17,866 nucleotides of DNA from Gemmatimonadales bacterium UBA1120. GTDB taxonomy: Bacteria > Gemmatimonadota > Gemmatimonadetes > Longimicrobiales > Gaopeijiaceae. Shown piece by piece: positions 8,686-16,469 of this stretch; within the stretch, counting starts at the first letter, position 1, and every line of letters begins with the position of its first letter. The notes beneath the pieces are model-generated. The model was not told where the DNA came from. It worked only from the letters and a program-made list of their open reading frames with translations, and did no database searches. The position numbers were made by a program, and so were the translations under genes. Where the stretch lies: assembly GCA_002313925.1 (NCBI GenBank), contig DCAZ01000110.1:1-17866 (forward strand), read 5' to 3'.

Positions 8686-10317
8686 TTAGTACATCCCACC
8701 CATGTCTCCACCCCCAGGCATTGCTGGTGGTCCTTCTTCCTGAGGCTGCTCCACTACTACCGCTTCAGTTGTGAGAAGTAACCCTGCGATTGATGCAGCA
8801 TTCTGGAGTGCAGTACGCACAACCTTTGTCGGGTCAATAACCCCTGCGCTCACAAGGTCTTCATACTCGTCTGACTGAGCATTGTAGCCAAACCCATCAC
8901 TACCGGCTCGGACACGCTCGACTACGATGCTACCTTCACTACCAGCGTTCTCTGCAATCTGCCGTATCGGCTGCTCAAGAGCACGGGAGAGGATCTGCAC
9001 TCCGATCATCTCATCCTCGATCTCAAGTTCAGCATCGGCGAGCGTCGCCTGTGCGCGAAGCAGAGCAACGCCACCACCTGGAACGATGCCTTCTTCGACA
9101 GCGGCCCGGGTCGCGTGTAGCGCATCCTCTACAAGTGCCTTCTTTTCTTTCATTTCGGTCTCTGTCGGCGCACCGACACTGATGACCGCAACACCACCTG
9201 CGAGTTTCGCAAGGCGCTCTTGAAGCTTTTCACTATCGTAGTCAGAGGTGCTCTTATCGATTGAGACACGAATCTCTTCGATCCGTCCCTTAATCTTGTC
9301 CGCTTCCCCAGCACCATCAATCAGCGTCGTATTGTCCTTGTCAATTATGACGCTTTTTGCGCTCCCAAGGTCGCTCGCCACCGCATTCTCTAGCTTAAAG
9401 CCAACCTCTTCCGAGATTACCTGTCCACCTGTGAGAATCGCGATGTCCTGGAGCATAGCTTTCCGACGATCACCGAAGCCCGGCGCTTTCACGGCCGCTA
9501 CCTTCAGCGTACCCCGAAGCTTATTGACGACCAGAGTCGCAAGAGCCTCACCCTCAACATCCTCAGACACAATCAAGAGCGGCTTACCCATCTGTGCCAC
9601 TTTTTCAAGAATTGGCAATAGATCCTTCATCGCCGAAATCTTCTTATCATAGATTAGGATCATCGGATCTTCGAGCGATGCCTCCATCCTCTCCGGATCT
9701 GTTACGAAATATGGAGAGAGATAGCCGCGATCAAACTGCATACCGTCAACAGTCTCAAGTGTGGTTTCAAGGCCGCGAGCCTCTTCGACCGTAATCACCC
9801 CGTCTTTCCCAACCTTTTCCATTGCATCTGAAATAAGCTCGCCGATCTCAGCATTATTGTTTGCGCTGATCGATCCGACCTGAGCTATCTCAGTCTTACC
9901 CTGTGTGTCAGTTGAAATTCTTTTCAGCTCTTCAACTACGAGAGCCACACCCTGATCGATCCCGCGGCGTATACCCATGGGATCTGTCCCTGCCGTAACG
10001 TTCTTAAGGCCTTCGCCGAAAATCGCCTGAGCAAGAACAGTCGCGGTGGTGGTTCCATCACCTGCAACATCGGAAGTCTTAGTAGCGACTTCCTTGACCA
10101 TCTGTGCGCCCATGTTCTCAACTGCGTCTTCGAGCTCCACCTCTTTGGCGACCGATACACCATCCTTGGTCACCAACGGGGAGCCGAACTTCCGATCCAG
10201 CACCACATTTCGACCCTTAGGGCCGAGTGTCACTTTTACGGCTTGGGCGAGCTTATCGACGCCTTTTTTGAGGCGCGCACGCGCCTCAACGTCAAACCAG
10301 AGCTCTTTGGCTGCCAT
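8686..10317 (-). CDS. groEL: Chaperonin GroEL (60 kDa, Hsp60)
   Basis: 543 residues, the normal length for this cytoplasmic ATP-dependent folding chamber. The N-terminus MAAKELWF aligns with the usual MAAKxVxF. Diagnostic segments include VKVTLGPKGRNVVLD (about 27-41), the ATP-site loop GDGTTTATVLAQ (86-97, containing catalytic Asp87), KAPGFGDRRKAML, and the EGIVPGGGVALL region preceded by VEDAL, whose Asp corresponds to the hydrolysis residue Asp398. The C-terminus has the flexible GGGDMGGMY tail typical of GroEL. An AGGAG lies 10 nt before the ATG. It is 34 nt downstream of groES and shares its CIRCE-controlled promoter; a strong terminator follows. Nothing unusual is seen, and only one copy is present in the window. 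Confidence 0.99.
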   Translation of the reverse strand: MAAKELWFDVEARARLKKGVDKLAQAVKVTLGPKGRNVVLDRKFGSPLVTKDGVSVAKEVELEDAVENMGAQMVKEVATKTSDVAGDGTTTATVLAQAIFGEGLKNVTAGTDPMGIRRGIDQGVALVVEELKRISTDTQGKTEIAQVGSISANNNAEIGELISDAMEKVGKDGVITVEEARGLETTLETVDGMQFDRGYLSPYFVTDPERMEASLEDPMILIYDKKISAMKDLLPILEKVAQMGKPLLIVSEDVEGEALATLVVNKLRGTLKVAAVKAPGFGDRRKAMLQDIAILTGGQVISEEVGFKLENAVASDLGSAKSVIIDKDNTTLIDGAGEADKIKGRIEEIRVSIDKSTSDYDSEKLQERLAKLAGGVAVISVGAPTETEMKEKKALVEDALHATRAAVEEGIVPGGGVALLRAQATLADAELEIEDEMIGVQILSRALEQPIRQIAENAGSEGSIVVERVRAGSDGFGYNAQSDEYEDLVSAGVIDPTKVVRTALQNAASIAGLLLTTEAVVVEQPQEEGPPAMPGGGDMGGMY

Positions 10318-10351
10318 GATTCGTATCTCCTAGTTCGTCAATTGCGTTGCG

Positions 10352-10654
10352 CTAAGAAACGATCGCGAGGATGTCTGATTCTCTCAGAATCAGATACTCG
10401 TCACCGTCCAGCGTGACGTCCGTACCGCTGTACTTCCCGTAAAGAACCTTATCCCCGACTGTTACGTCAGGCTCAATCCGTGCACCCTCATCAGACATCT
10501 TGCCAGGTCCGACCGCAATGATCTCTCCTTGCGATGGTTTCTCCTTAGCAGTGTCTGGGATGTAGATACTACCCTTCATCTGTTCTGCTTCTTCAAGTGG
10601 CTTTACCACGACGCGGTCAGACAGCGGCCTGACATTGCTTGCGCCATCACCCAT
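10352..10654 (-). CDS. groES: Co-chaperonin GroES (10 kDa, Hsp10)
   Basis: 100 residues from the ATG at 10654. It forms the heptameric lid of GroEL. Family features are seen in order: VRPLSDRVVVKPLE at the N-terminus, the mobile loop EEAEQMKGSIYIPDTAKEKP that contacts GroEL, EIIAVGPGK, VGDKVLYGKYSGTDV, and the C-terminal YLILRESDILAIV. The frame extends 6 codons further upstream to a TTG, but AGGAGGAGG (10659-10667) lies within that extension and is ideally placed, 4 nt before the ATG at 10654, so this ATG is chosen. It is transcribed with groEL from a promoter overlapped or followed by a CIRCE operator. Confidence 0.98.
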   Translation of the reverse strand: MGDGASNVRPLSDRVVVKPLEEAEQMKGSIYIPDTAKEKPSQGEIIAVGPGKMSDEGARIEPDVTVGDKVLYGKYSGTDVTLDGDEYLILRESDILAIVS

Positions 10655-10658
10655 CTGG

Positions 10659-10667
10659 CCTCCTCCT
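10659..10667 (-). promoter_or_regulatory. Ribosome-binding site of groES (decides the start)
   Basis: AGGAGGAGG on the minus strand, 4 nt before the ATG at 10654. It fixes the groES start and excludes the in-frame TTG further upstream. Confidence 0.9.
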
Positions 10668-10711
10668 AACAACGTGGAAATGAGCCTTAAACTGATAGAT
10701 CAGTTCTTGGC

Positions 10712-10738
10712 TTAGCACTCTAATAACGGGAGTGCCAA
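10712..10738 (-). promoter_or_regulatory. CIRCE operator (HrcA binding site) of groESL
   Basis: On the minus strand: TTGGCACTC, 9-nt spacer, GAGTGCTAA. The consensus is TTAGCACTC-N9-GAGTGCTAA, so there is one mismatch in the left arm and a perfect right arm. It lies 57 nt before the groES start and just downstream of the putative promoter, where HrcA binding would block transcription until heat stress. The hrcA gene is not in this window. Confidence 0.95.
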
Positions 10739-10745
10739 GAGCGAA

Positions 10746-10775
10746 GTAAGATCGAAAATCGAGGCAGGGTGTCAA
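10746..10775 (-). promoter_or_regulatory. Putative sigma-70-type promoter of groESL
   Basis: A perfect TTGACA (10775-10770) is followed after 18 nt by TCTTAC (10751-10746), a weak -10. Transcription would then begin at the edge of the CIRCE element, the usual arrangement. The -35 and the CIRCE context are convincing; the exact -10 is uncertain. Confidence 0.5.
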
Positions 10776-10839
10776 GCGCTAGCGTTCTCGAATCTCTGGC
10801 TATGACTCCAGCGATACCAAATTCGATATTCTCGGCTGG

Positions 10840-11916
10840 CTAACTGCCCGTAGCCAGTGCCTCCATACGCAGAACACCGTCGAGACCGACAATGGCGTGC
10901 ACAACCTGCTCCGCGAGCGATGGGTCGAACCAGTAGCCCAACTCTGCGAGCCCCATAAATGCTGCTCTTGCTTCGCAATAAGCGATATCGAGTACTGAGG
11001 CAGCCGAATTCAGAAATAGAGATTCGACAAGACCCTCGGGCACTCCTTCACCTACCCGCAATCTGGTCAGAGTCGCTTTTTCCTCTTCCGAACCGTGGTG
11101 GTGGATCTGCGAGACAAGCAGATTATTACTCCGCCGGTTAACATCAACCTCAAAATCAGTAAGGTCATCAACGATTTGGAATGCCGTGCCAAGTTGTGCA
11201 ACCGAGTACTCTGCTGCAGATAACTTCTCACTCAATCCGCCTTCTTCTAGCACCTTCGGTGCTGCAAACGCGAGTGCGAAGAGGTCACCCCCACGAATGC
11301 GGTGAACGCTATCAAGCATTACTTCTGGCCTAGGAATTTCTTCGACACCCTCCTCTTCCGACCCCTCTAGCCTACCGATCAAGGCCATGCGATCAAGCAA
11401 TTCGCGCTGTATCGCATCACACTGAGTCCCATTAAGAATCCCCTTGACTCGTCCCCTTTCAAGTGCCCTCCGTAACAAGCGTTCGAATGACATCAATTGA
11501 AGAATCGACATGAAGCGAGCGCCCGTGTTAGGTGCAAGGGGCAAAAGAGTCTTGGCCTGGTCATCAAAAATGTTGTCAGCCGCGGTTATCGTTCCCTTGA
11601 TGCAAAAATTCAGCTCCGTATAGAGCGTCAAGCGCTCCTCCGGAACACCTATCGTGGCAAAGATGGACCGGAAGAGAATGAGGAAAAAATACTCCTGAAG
11701 AAAATAAAGCCCTTCCGGAGTCGTAGCTTCGGCTGCCGATGGAACGTGCGGCGCTTCGGTAAGGAATTGTTCTGCAATCAGCGTTCGAAGGTCTGCTTGC
11801 ACAATCCGCACCGCTTCTGCCTGAGCTTCCATATCACTCCCAAGACGAGTCCATACACCGTGTTTCCCTAACAGGCGCACCGCGTCCTGGGACCGGAATA
11901 CAGGGGATAGAGTCAT
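10840..11916 (-). CDS. Divergent isoprenyl (polyprenyl) synthase-like protein
   Basis: 358 residues, all-helical in appearance and without a signal peptide. The second aspartate motif of trans-prenyltransferases is clear: FQIVDDLTD (246-254; bases 11155-11181). It is preceded by HRIRGGDLFALAFA (205-218), which resembles the KTGxLF helix but has Arg for Lys. The first motif is altered to DNIFDD (114-119; bases 11560-11577), where DDxxD is expected, and the following RRG is absent. The N-terminal GGKRxRP substrate-binding segment of chain-elongating enzymes is not seen either. At 358 residues it is longer than the usual 290-330. It could be an active enzyme of unusual specificity (the DxxxD also recalls squalene/phytoene synthases) or a non-catalytic relative. 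It lies 40 nt after coaX, is probably the last gene of the mutL operon, and has no strong ribosome-binding site. The fold call is fairly safe; the reaction is unknown. Confidence 0.75.
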   Translation of the reverse strand: MTLSPVFRSQDAVRLLGKHGVWTRLGSDMEAQAEAVRIVQADLRTLIAEQFLTEAPHVPSAAEATTPEGLYFLQEYFFLILFRSIFATIGVPEERLTLYTELNFCIKGTITAADNIFDDQAKTLLPLAPNTGARFMSILQLMSFERLLRRALERGRVKGILNGTQCDAIQRELLDRMALIGRLEGSEEEGVEEIPRPEVMLDSVHRIRGGDLFALAFAAPKVLEEGGLSEKLSAAEYSVAQLGTAFQIVDDLTDFEVDVNRRSNNLLVSQIHHHGSEEEKATLTRLRVGEGVPEGLVESLFLNSAASVLDIAYCEARAAFMGLAELGYWFDPSLAEQVVHAIVGLDGVLRMEALATGS

Positions 11917-11956
11917 GGGGCTCGAGGCCAGAAGCGGAGTGAATTCAAGTTCAAAT

Positions 11957-12730
11957 CTACCCCTCTAAATACTCGCCAGCCATCGCTAGACCGAAGAGAG
12001 TGAGAAACGGTTCGATCCTGTCGATCCTTGCCAAATGTGGCCCGATAGTATTGGAGAAACCCCCGGTAGCTACTACATAAGCGTCCGGGCGATCCCATTC
12101 TTCTCTCAACCGTTGAACCATCCCATCTATAGAGTCGATCGCTTGATAAAAGATGCCGCTTTGGATACAAGTTTCAGTCCTTCGGCCAATTACCGCAGGT
12201 GGGGGGGCCAGCTCAACGCGCGGTAACTTCGCCGTTCTTGAGGCAAGCCAGTCGATGCCTGTCAGGAGTCCCGGAGAGATCACTCCTCCTTTGAAGACTC
12301 CTTCCTTTGTTATGCAATCGAAAGTCGTAGCTGTGCCTAGATCCACAACGATCGTGTCACGATGGTATAGCTCACGGGCAGCGAGAGTGTTGACGATCCG
12401 ATCTGCCCCAACCGACATCGGCTCTTCTACATCAAGCTCGATTGGAAGATCAGATTGTGGATCGATTACCAGCACCTCTCCCGTCACAATTCTCCGTAGC
12501 GTCTTCGTCCATACTCTGTTGGCGGTCGGAACGACTGAGCCTACTACACCTCTCGTAATCTTGGAGTCGCCCATGGCATTATTAGATAAGAACGCACGCA
12601 CCAATACTGTCATCTCATCAATCGTCCGAGACACACTTGAACTGATTCGCCAGTGGCCGGCCAATTCTCTCTTACCTGAAGCCAGTCCAATCACGGTTTC
12701 AGTATTTCCTACATCAACAACCAGCTGCAT
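11957..12730 (-). CDS. coaX: Type III pantothenate kinase
   Basis: 257 residues, normal for CoaX. It phosphorylates pantothenate, the first step of coenzyme A synthesis, in the cytoplasm. Seen in order: the phosphate-binding N-terminus MQLVVDVGNT with the conserved Asp6; GADRIVN (108-114), the pantothenate-binding GxDR motif; VVDLGTATTFD (128-138), which carries the catalytic Asp; GGVISPG (148-154); SGIFYQAIDSIDGMV (191-205); and ATGGFS (221-226) near the C-terminus. An AGGTGAT ribosome-binding site directly precedes the ATG. It sits 33 nt after the biotin-protein ligase gene, a pairing common in many bacteria. Confidence 0.97.
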   Translation of the reverse strand: MQLVVDVGNTETVIGLASGKRELAGHWRISSSVSRTIDEMTVLVRAFLSNNAMGDSKITRGVVGSVVPTANRVWTKTLRRIVTGEVLVIDPQSDLPIELDVEEPMSVGADRIVNTLAARELYHRDTIVVDLGTATTFDCITKEGVFKGGVISPGLLTGIDWLASRTAKLPRVELAPPPAVIGRRTETCIQSGIFYQAIDSIDGMVQRLREEWDRPDAYVVATGGFSNTIGPHLARIDRIEPFLTLFGLAMAGEYLEG

Positions 12731-12763
12731 ATCACCTCTCTAAGCAAGATCTGCTTTGGGTGC

Positions 12764-13546
12764 TCAGGGTTCAATCAGAGTCACACTTCCTGATACTACC
12801 CGTACCCGGGAACTGTCTTCACGCTCCAGTATGAGTGCGCCTCGTTCGTCGATACCACGTGCCACACCACCTCCCTCCTGCTCCGTCGTCACCTCTGACC
12901 CGAAAAGTGCATCTCGGCTCAAGAGTTCCTCATAGAGTCCAGAGGGCAACTGATCAAGATACATAGGATCATCAAATACCGGCTTAACCTTGTGTAATTC
13001 AGAAATCAAAGCTTCTGCAACGTAGCTGGGTGCCAGGGTCAACTGGCAAGTCTCCTCAAGTGAAGAAGTACGGCCTGTGAATTCTGGTGGGAACCCGGCT
13101 ACCGGAGTCCGGATATTCACACCTATCCCTGTAACTATCCACTCACCTGCTGACTCACAAAGGATTCCGGCAACCTTACCCCCTTCGAGAAAAACATCAT
13201 TGGGCCATTTGATTTGAGTGGAGAAACCATCAGCCAAGACCTCTATAGCTCGGGCAACCGCGATTCCTACTATCAGAGGGGCAAACGGTTGGGAAGCTGA
13301 CAAGGCTGGTAGAAGAACCGACATCAACAATCCTGCCCCATCGGGTGAGTACCATTTACTCCCAGCGCGTCCACGTCCTGCCGTCTGCTCATCTGCAATC
13401 ACCACGCTGAATGAAGCCGGTTCAGTTTCAGTCAGATTGATCAGGCGGTCATTAGTGGAGCTAACACGGCGGTATATCTCCAGAGACGGAATACCCCATA
13501 TTTCAGCCCATTCTGAGACTGGGCGACCCTGCCAGTGGTTCAACAC
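12764..13546 (-). CDS. birA: Biotin--[acetyl-CoA-carboxylase] ligase, single-domain
   Basis: 260 residues. It activates biotin with ATP and transfers it to the carrier lysine of biotin-dependent carboxylases. Seen in order: RRVSSTNDRL (26-35), TAGRGRAGSKW (55-65) with the biotinyl-AMP loop GRGR, KWPNDVFL (113-120), GGKVAGIL (122-129), GIGVNI (140-145), then the small C-terminal SH3-like domain (about 215-258). There is no N-terminal helix-turn-helix, so unlike E. coli BirA it cannot act as a DNA-binding repressor in the classical way. The start is a GTG directly after a TAG; a TTG follows in the next codon, so the exact start could shift by one codon. It lies 29 nt downstream of uppP and 33 nt upstream of coaX. 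Confidence 0.95.
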   Translation of the reverse strand: MLNHWQGRPVSEWAEIWGIPSLEIYRRVSSTNDRLINLTETEPASFSVVIADEQTAGRGRAGSKWYSPDGAGLLMSVLLPALSASQPFAPLIVGIAVARAIEVLADGFSTQIKWPNDVFLEGGKVAGILCESAGEWIVTGIGVNIRTPVAGFPPEFTGRTSSLEETCQLTLAPSYVAEALISELHKVKPVFDDPMYLDQLPSGLYEELLSRDALFGSEVTTEQEGGGVARGIDERGALILEREDSSRVRVVSGSVTLIEP

Positions 13547-13575
13547 CTAGCAATACACATATCTGGGTCAGCTCC

Positions 13576-14358
13576 CTATTTCACCCACAGGTAGGAGAGG
13601 AAGAGCGCTCCTATAATCCAGCAATAAATGCCAAACAAATGAAAGGATCCTTTTCCAAGGGTGGTAATAAGGGTCCGGATCGCTAGAACACCTGTGAAAG
13701 CTGCAGCCGCACCGGCCAATAAGAGTGTCAGAGTCGGAAGCGACTGCGACGTGCCAATCTCGGGCAACTGAAGGAGAGTAGCTCCGAGGATCACAGGTAT
13801 AGCCATAAGGAAAGAAAATGCTGCTGCATCCTCAGCCTTTAGACCCAACCACAGCGCCGCGACTACCGTTGTCCCGGAACGGGAGATACCGGGAATCAGG
13901 GCGAACGCCTGGGCGAAGCCGATCACTAACGCACCAATCCACCCGGGACGGTCTCCCATGGAAGGGATAGAAATTCTCCGGCTGGTCCAAAGGACTCCTC
14001 CTGTCACCAGAAGAGCTACCCCGGGAACCACAGGACTCTCAAACATCACCTTCACCAGATCACCAAGAAAATAACCTGTAACAACGGCAGGAAGAGTAGC
14101 CAACCCAACTAAGCCCATGTACTCAAAGGCGCTGCGATCTTTACCCAGAATCCCTTTTGATAACTCGGCTATCCGGTTCCGGTAGATGAGGAGGATCGAT
14201 AGCAATGTGGCCAGGTGCACCCAAACTTCGAAGAGAACGCCGGGCACCTCGATGTCTAGAACTTCTTGCGCCATGACCAGGTGGCCAGAGCTGGAGATGG
14301 GCAAGAATTCTGTAGCCCCCTGAAGTATCCCAAGCACGAGCGCTTCCAAGGCTGTCAT
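13576..14358 (-). CDS. uppP: Undecaprenyl-diphosphatase (UppP/BacA)
   Basis: 260 residues, an integral membrane enzyme that dephosphorylates undecaprenyl diphosphate so the lipid carrier can be reused in peptidoglycan and surface polymer synthesis; higher levels give bacitracin resistance in known cases. The N-terminus ALVLGILQGATEFLP with ISSSGHLV (6-28) holds the conserved Glu17 and Ser/His residues, and PGISRSGTT (156-164) holds the catalytic-region Arg. About seven to eight hydrophobic segments are visible. The frame could begin at 14415, but the ATG at 14358 gives the standard family N-terminus and overlaps the bshA stop as ATGA, which supports coupled translation. The length fits the family. 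Confidence 0.97.
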   Translation of the reverse strand: MTALEALVLGILQGATEFLPISSSGHLVMAQEVLDIEVPGVLFEVWVHLATLLSILLIYRNRIAELSKGILGKDRSAFEYMGLVGLATLPAVVTGYFLGDLVKVMFESPVVPGVALLVTGGVLWTSRRISIPSMGDRPGWIGALVIGFAQAFALIPGISRSGTTVVAALWLGLKAEDAAAFSFLMAIPVILGATLLQLPEIGTSQSLPTLTLLLAGAAAAFTGVLAIRTLITTLGKGSFHLFGIYCWIIGALFLSYLWVK

Positions 14359-15491
14359 GGAGACTGAGATCCCAGGATTCGCCGATAATATTCTTCGTAT
14401 TGAGGTACAATGCATTCAGAGGAGAAATGCTTCACCGCGAATGCGCGTCCAGCATCGGATAGCTCCTTACGGTGCTTGTCATCACTCAAAATCCTGATGC
14501 TAGCGGCTGCCATCTCATCGATGTCACCAACCTCGCATAAGTACCCGGTTTCTCCATCGATGATCACCTCGGGCAAGCCACCAACGCGAGATGCAACTAC
14601 CGGTGAACCGCACGCCATTGCCTCTAACGCAGCCAACCCAAACGATTCGCTCCCGGAGGGCAGGAGGAATAAGTCCGAGCATGATAGCAATTCTTGCACG
14701 GGTGTGTACTCCCCAAGGAATACGACCCTGTCGCGGATTCCCAGTTCCTCAACCTTTGCGCGTGCACGCGGAAGATCCGGGCCATCACCTACGAGGACTA
14801 GTCGGGATGGAATCTCTCCCAAAACACGTGCGAATATATCTACTACATCCTCCACTCGCTTAACAGGTCGAAAATTCGAGATATGCATGACGATTTTTTC
14901 ACCGTCAGGGGCAAGTGTGGCCCGATGGCAAGGCTCTAGGCCCGGTCGATAGATCCGTGTATCGACAAAATTTGGTACTACTTCGATACGGCTTTCTGGC
15001 ACCGAGAAGTCACGCACAGTCTCTCGCTTTAGAAAGTCCGAAACAGCGGTTAAGCCATGTGAGCGAAGAATCGAAAACTGGGTGATGGCTTGGAAGGACG
15101 GGTGAAGGCCAACCAGCGTGATATCGGTGCCATGTAATGTCGTCACGATCTTCAGGTCCCTCTCGCCTTCGAGCATCTCATAGGCCACCCAGGCAGACGT
15201 AGCATGGGGTATCGCGTAGTGCACATGAACAAGGTCAAGTTCATGTTTTCGAACTGCGTCATGCAGAGCGACTGCTAGAGCCAGTGTATAAGGAGGGTGC
15301 TTGAACAGGGGATAATCTTCCATTTCGACTTCATGGAAGAAGATGCGTTCATGAAAATGCGCCAAACGGAAGGGCTGATCGTATGATATGAAGTGCACCT
15401 CGTGGCCTCTCTCAGCCAGCTCAAGGCCAAGATGTGTAGCTACAGCCCCAGATCCCCCATAAGTCGGATAGCAGGTAATTCCAATCTTCAT
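14355..15491 (-). CDS. bshA: N-acetyl-alpha-D-glucosaminyl L-malate synthase (bacillithiol synthesis)
   Basis: 378 residues, a GT4-family retaining glycosyltransferase that joins UDP-GlcNAc and L-malate, the first step of bacillithiol synthesis. The N-terminus MKIGITCYPTYGGSGAVATHLG is near-diagnostic for BshA. Further hallmarks are LDLVHVHYAIPHATSA (85-100), TLHGTDITLVG (118-128), VPNFVD (172-177), HISNFRPVKR (203-212), and the nucleotide-sugar EX7E motif ESFGLAALE (282-290) followed by GSPVVAS and GGLPEVI. It starts 9 nt after the miaA stop and overlaps uppP by 4 bp. The partner genes bshB and bshC are not in this window and would have to lie elsewhere. Confidence 0.96.
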   Translation of the reverse strand: MKIGITCYPTYGGSGAVATHLGLELAERGHEVHFISYDQPFRLAHFHERIFFHEVEMEDYPLFKHPPYTLALAVALHDAVRKHELDLVHVHYAIPHATSAWVAYEMLEGERDLKIVTTLHGTDITLVGLHPSFQAITQFSILRSHGLTAVSDFLKRETVRDFSVPESRIEVVPNFVDTRIYRPGLEPCHRATLAPDGEKIVMHISNFRPVKRVEDVVDIFARVLGEIPSRLVLVGDGPDLPRARAKVEELGIRDRVVFLGEYTPVQELLSCSDLFLLPSGSESFGLAALEAMACGSPVVASRVGGLPEVIIDGETGYLCEVGDIDEMAAASIRILSDDKHRKELSDAGRAFAVKHFSSECIVPQYEEYYRRILGSQSP

Positions 15492-15500
15492 AAGCTGGGC

Positions 15501-16469
15501 TCATCGCCTCGCGATCTGAGGGCCCGTCTGTTCCTCAACCCACGCATCAAGCACTGCCGTGGCCTGCAAATCTATAGAGGCTCTGGCATCAATTATGCGA
15601 ACTGTCGACGGAAGCTGATTACGGAACCAGGTAAGCTGTCTTCTAGCATAACGTCGTGTATTCCTGCGTATCTCTTCCATGGCTTCTTCAAGCGTCTGAT
15701 CACCCTCCAAGTACTGCGCTATTTCACGATAACCAGTTGCAGTCATTCCCGGATCATCAAAAGTATAGCCGGCTTCAAGTAAGCTGCGCACCTCACTGAC
15801 CAAGCCTCGTTCTACCATATATGTCACACGCTCATTGATTCTCTTGTCCACCTCTTCGCGAGAAAGCTCAAGCTGAATTATGAGGCCTGTAAGTGCGGCA
15901 TCATCAAGAGGTGCTTCCCTATGCCAACTGGAAAGAGAGCGCCCCGTTAACAAAGCCACTTCGATAGTGCGACTCATACGCTGAGGACCACCATCAATTG
16001 CCAAAGAAGCCCTCTCTGGATCCAACCTTCCAACCCATTTAGCAAGTACTCTGTGGTCAAGGGTACTTAAGTACCGGCGAAGCATTTTGAGGCGTGCTGA
16101 ATCTACTGGAGGCTCAGCAAAAATTGGCTCTGTGATCGCTCTGAGGAAGAAGCCAGTACCACCTGCGAGTACCGGCACCCGATCGCGCTTGATAATATCT
16201 CTTATCCAGCCACGTGCATCACGTGCGAATCGTCCCGCCGAGTACCGCTCATTTGGCTGAACCAAATCAAGCCCATGATGTCGGACCTTTGTCCTTACAT
16301 CAGCAGGCACCTTGTCAGTCCCAATATCCATCCCTTTGTACACCTGTCGGGAATCCATTGAGATGATCTCGATTTCAAGGATCCGAGCAAGCGCACAGGA
16401 AAGTTGTGTCTTACCTGACGTTGTCGGTCCCGTCAGTGCAATGAAGGTCGGCTTGAGTTTGGAGATCAC
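15501..16469 (-). CDS. miaA: tRNA dimethylallyltransferase
   Basis: 322 residues. It transfers a dimethylallyl group to adenosine 37 of tRNAs reading UNN codons. Seen in order: P-loop GPTTSGKT (14-21), DSRQVYKGMDIGTDK (39-53) with the catalytic-region Asp/Ser, HHGLDL (64-69), AGRFARDA (78-85), LAGGTGFFLRA (101-111), and the basic RRNTRRYARRQLTWFRN stretch (268-284) that contacts tRNA. Its GTG start overlaps the mutL stop (GTGA), indicating coupling with mutL as in many bacteria. Its dimethylallyl diphosphate substrate comes from the isoprenoid pathway, which may or may not be relevant to the prenyl-synthase-like gene further down the operon. Confidence 0.97.
   Translation of the reverse strand: MISKLKPTFIALTGPTTSGKTQLSCALARILEIEIISMDSRQVYKGMDIGTDKVPADVRTKVRHHGLDLVQPNERYSAGRFARDARGWIRDIIKRDRVPVLAGGTGFFLRAITEPIFAEPPVDSARLKMLRRYLSTLDHRVLAKWVGRLDPERASLAIDGGPQRMSRTIEVALLTGRSLSSWHREAPLDDAALTGLIIQLELSREEVDKRINERVTYMVERGLVSEVRSLLEAGYTFDDPGMTATGYREIAQYLEGDQTLEEAMEEIRRNTRRYARRQLTWFRNQLPSTVRIIDARASIDLQATAVLDAWVEEQTGPQIARR

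Noticed and set aside
8421..8711. A 96-codon minus-strand reading frame overlapping the end of groEL.
   Set aside because: Its ATG lies inside groEL in another frame and it runs straight through the intrinsic terminator hairpin, so as a whole it cannot be a normal gene. Only its downstream part is mentioned as a weak possibility.
9248..9652. Long plus-strand frames opposite groEL.
   Set aside because: groEL's strong codon bias creates open antisense frames; no motif supports a protein.
10655..10672. Upstream TTG start for groES, adding six residues.
   Set aside because: The added codons consist of the ribosome-binding site AGGAGGAGG itself, and the ATG at 10654 gives the standard GroES N-terminus.
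12153..12743. A 196-codon plus-strand frame opposite coaX.
   Set aside because: It lies antisense to a firmly identified gene in a codon-mirrored frame, has no recognisable domain and no plausible ribosome-binding context.
14359..14415. Upstream start for uppP, adding 19 residues.
   Set aside because: The extension is charged, overlaps bshA coding sequence and is not part of the UppP family; the ATGA overlap at 14355-14358 is the better start.
14410..14952. A 180-codon plus-strand frame opposite bshA.
   Set aside because: Ser/Thr/Arg-rich composition typical of antisense translation; bshA on the other strand is certain.
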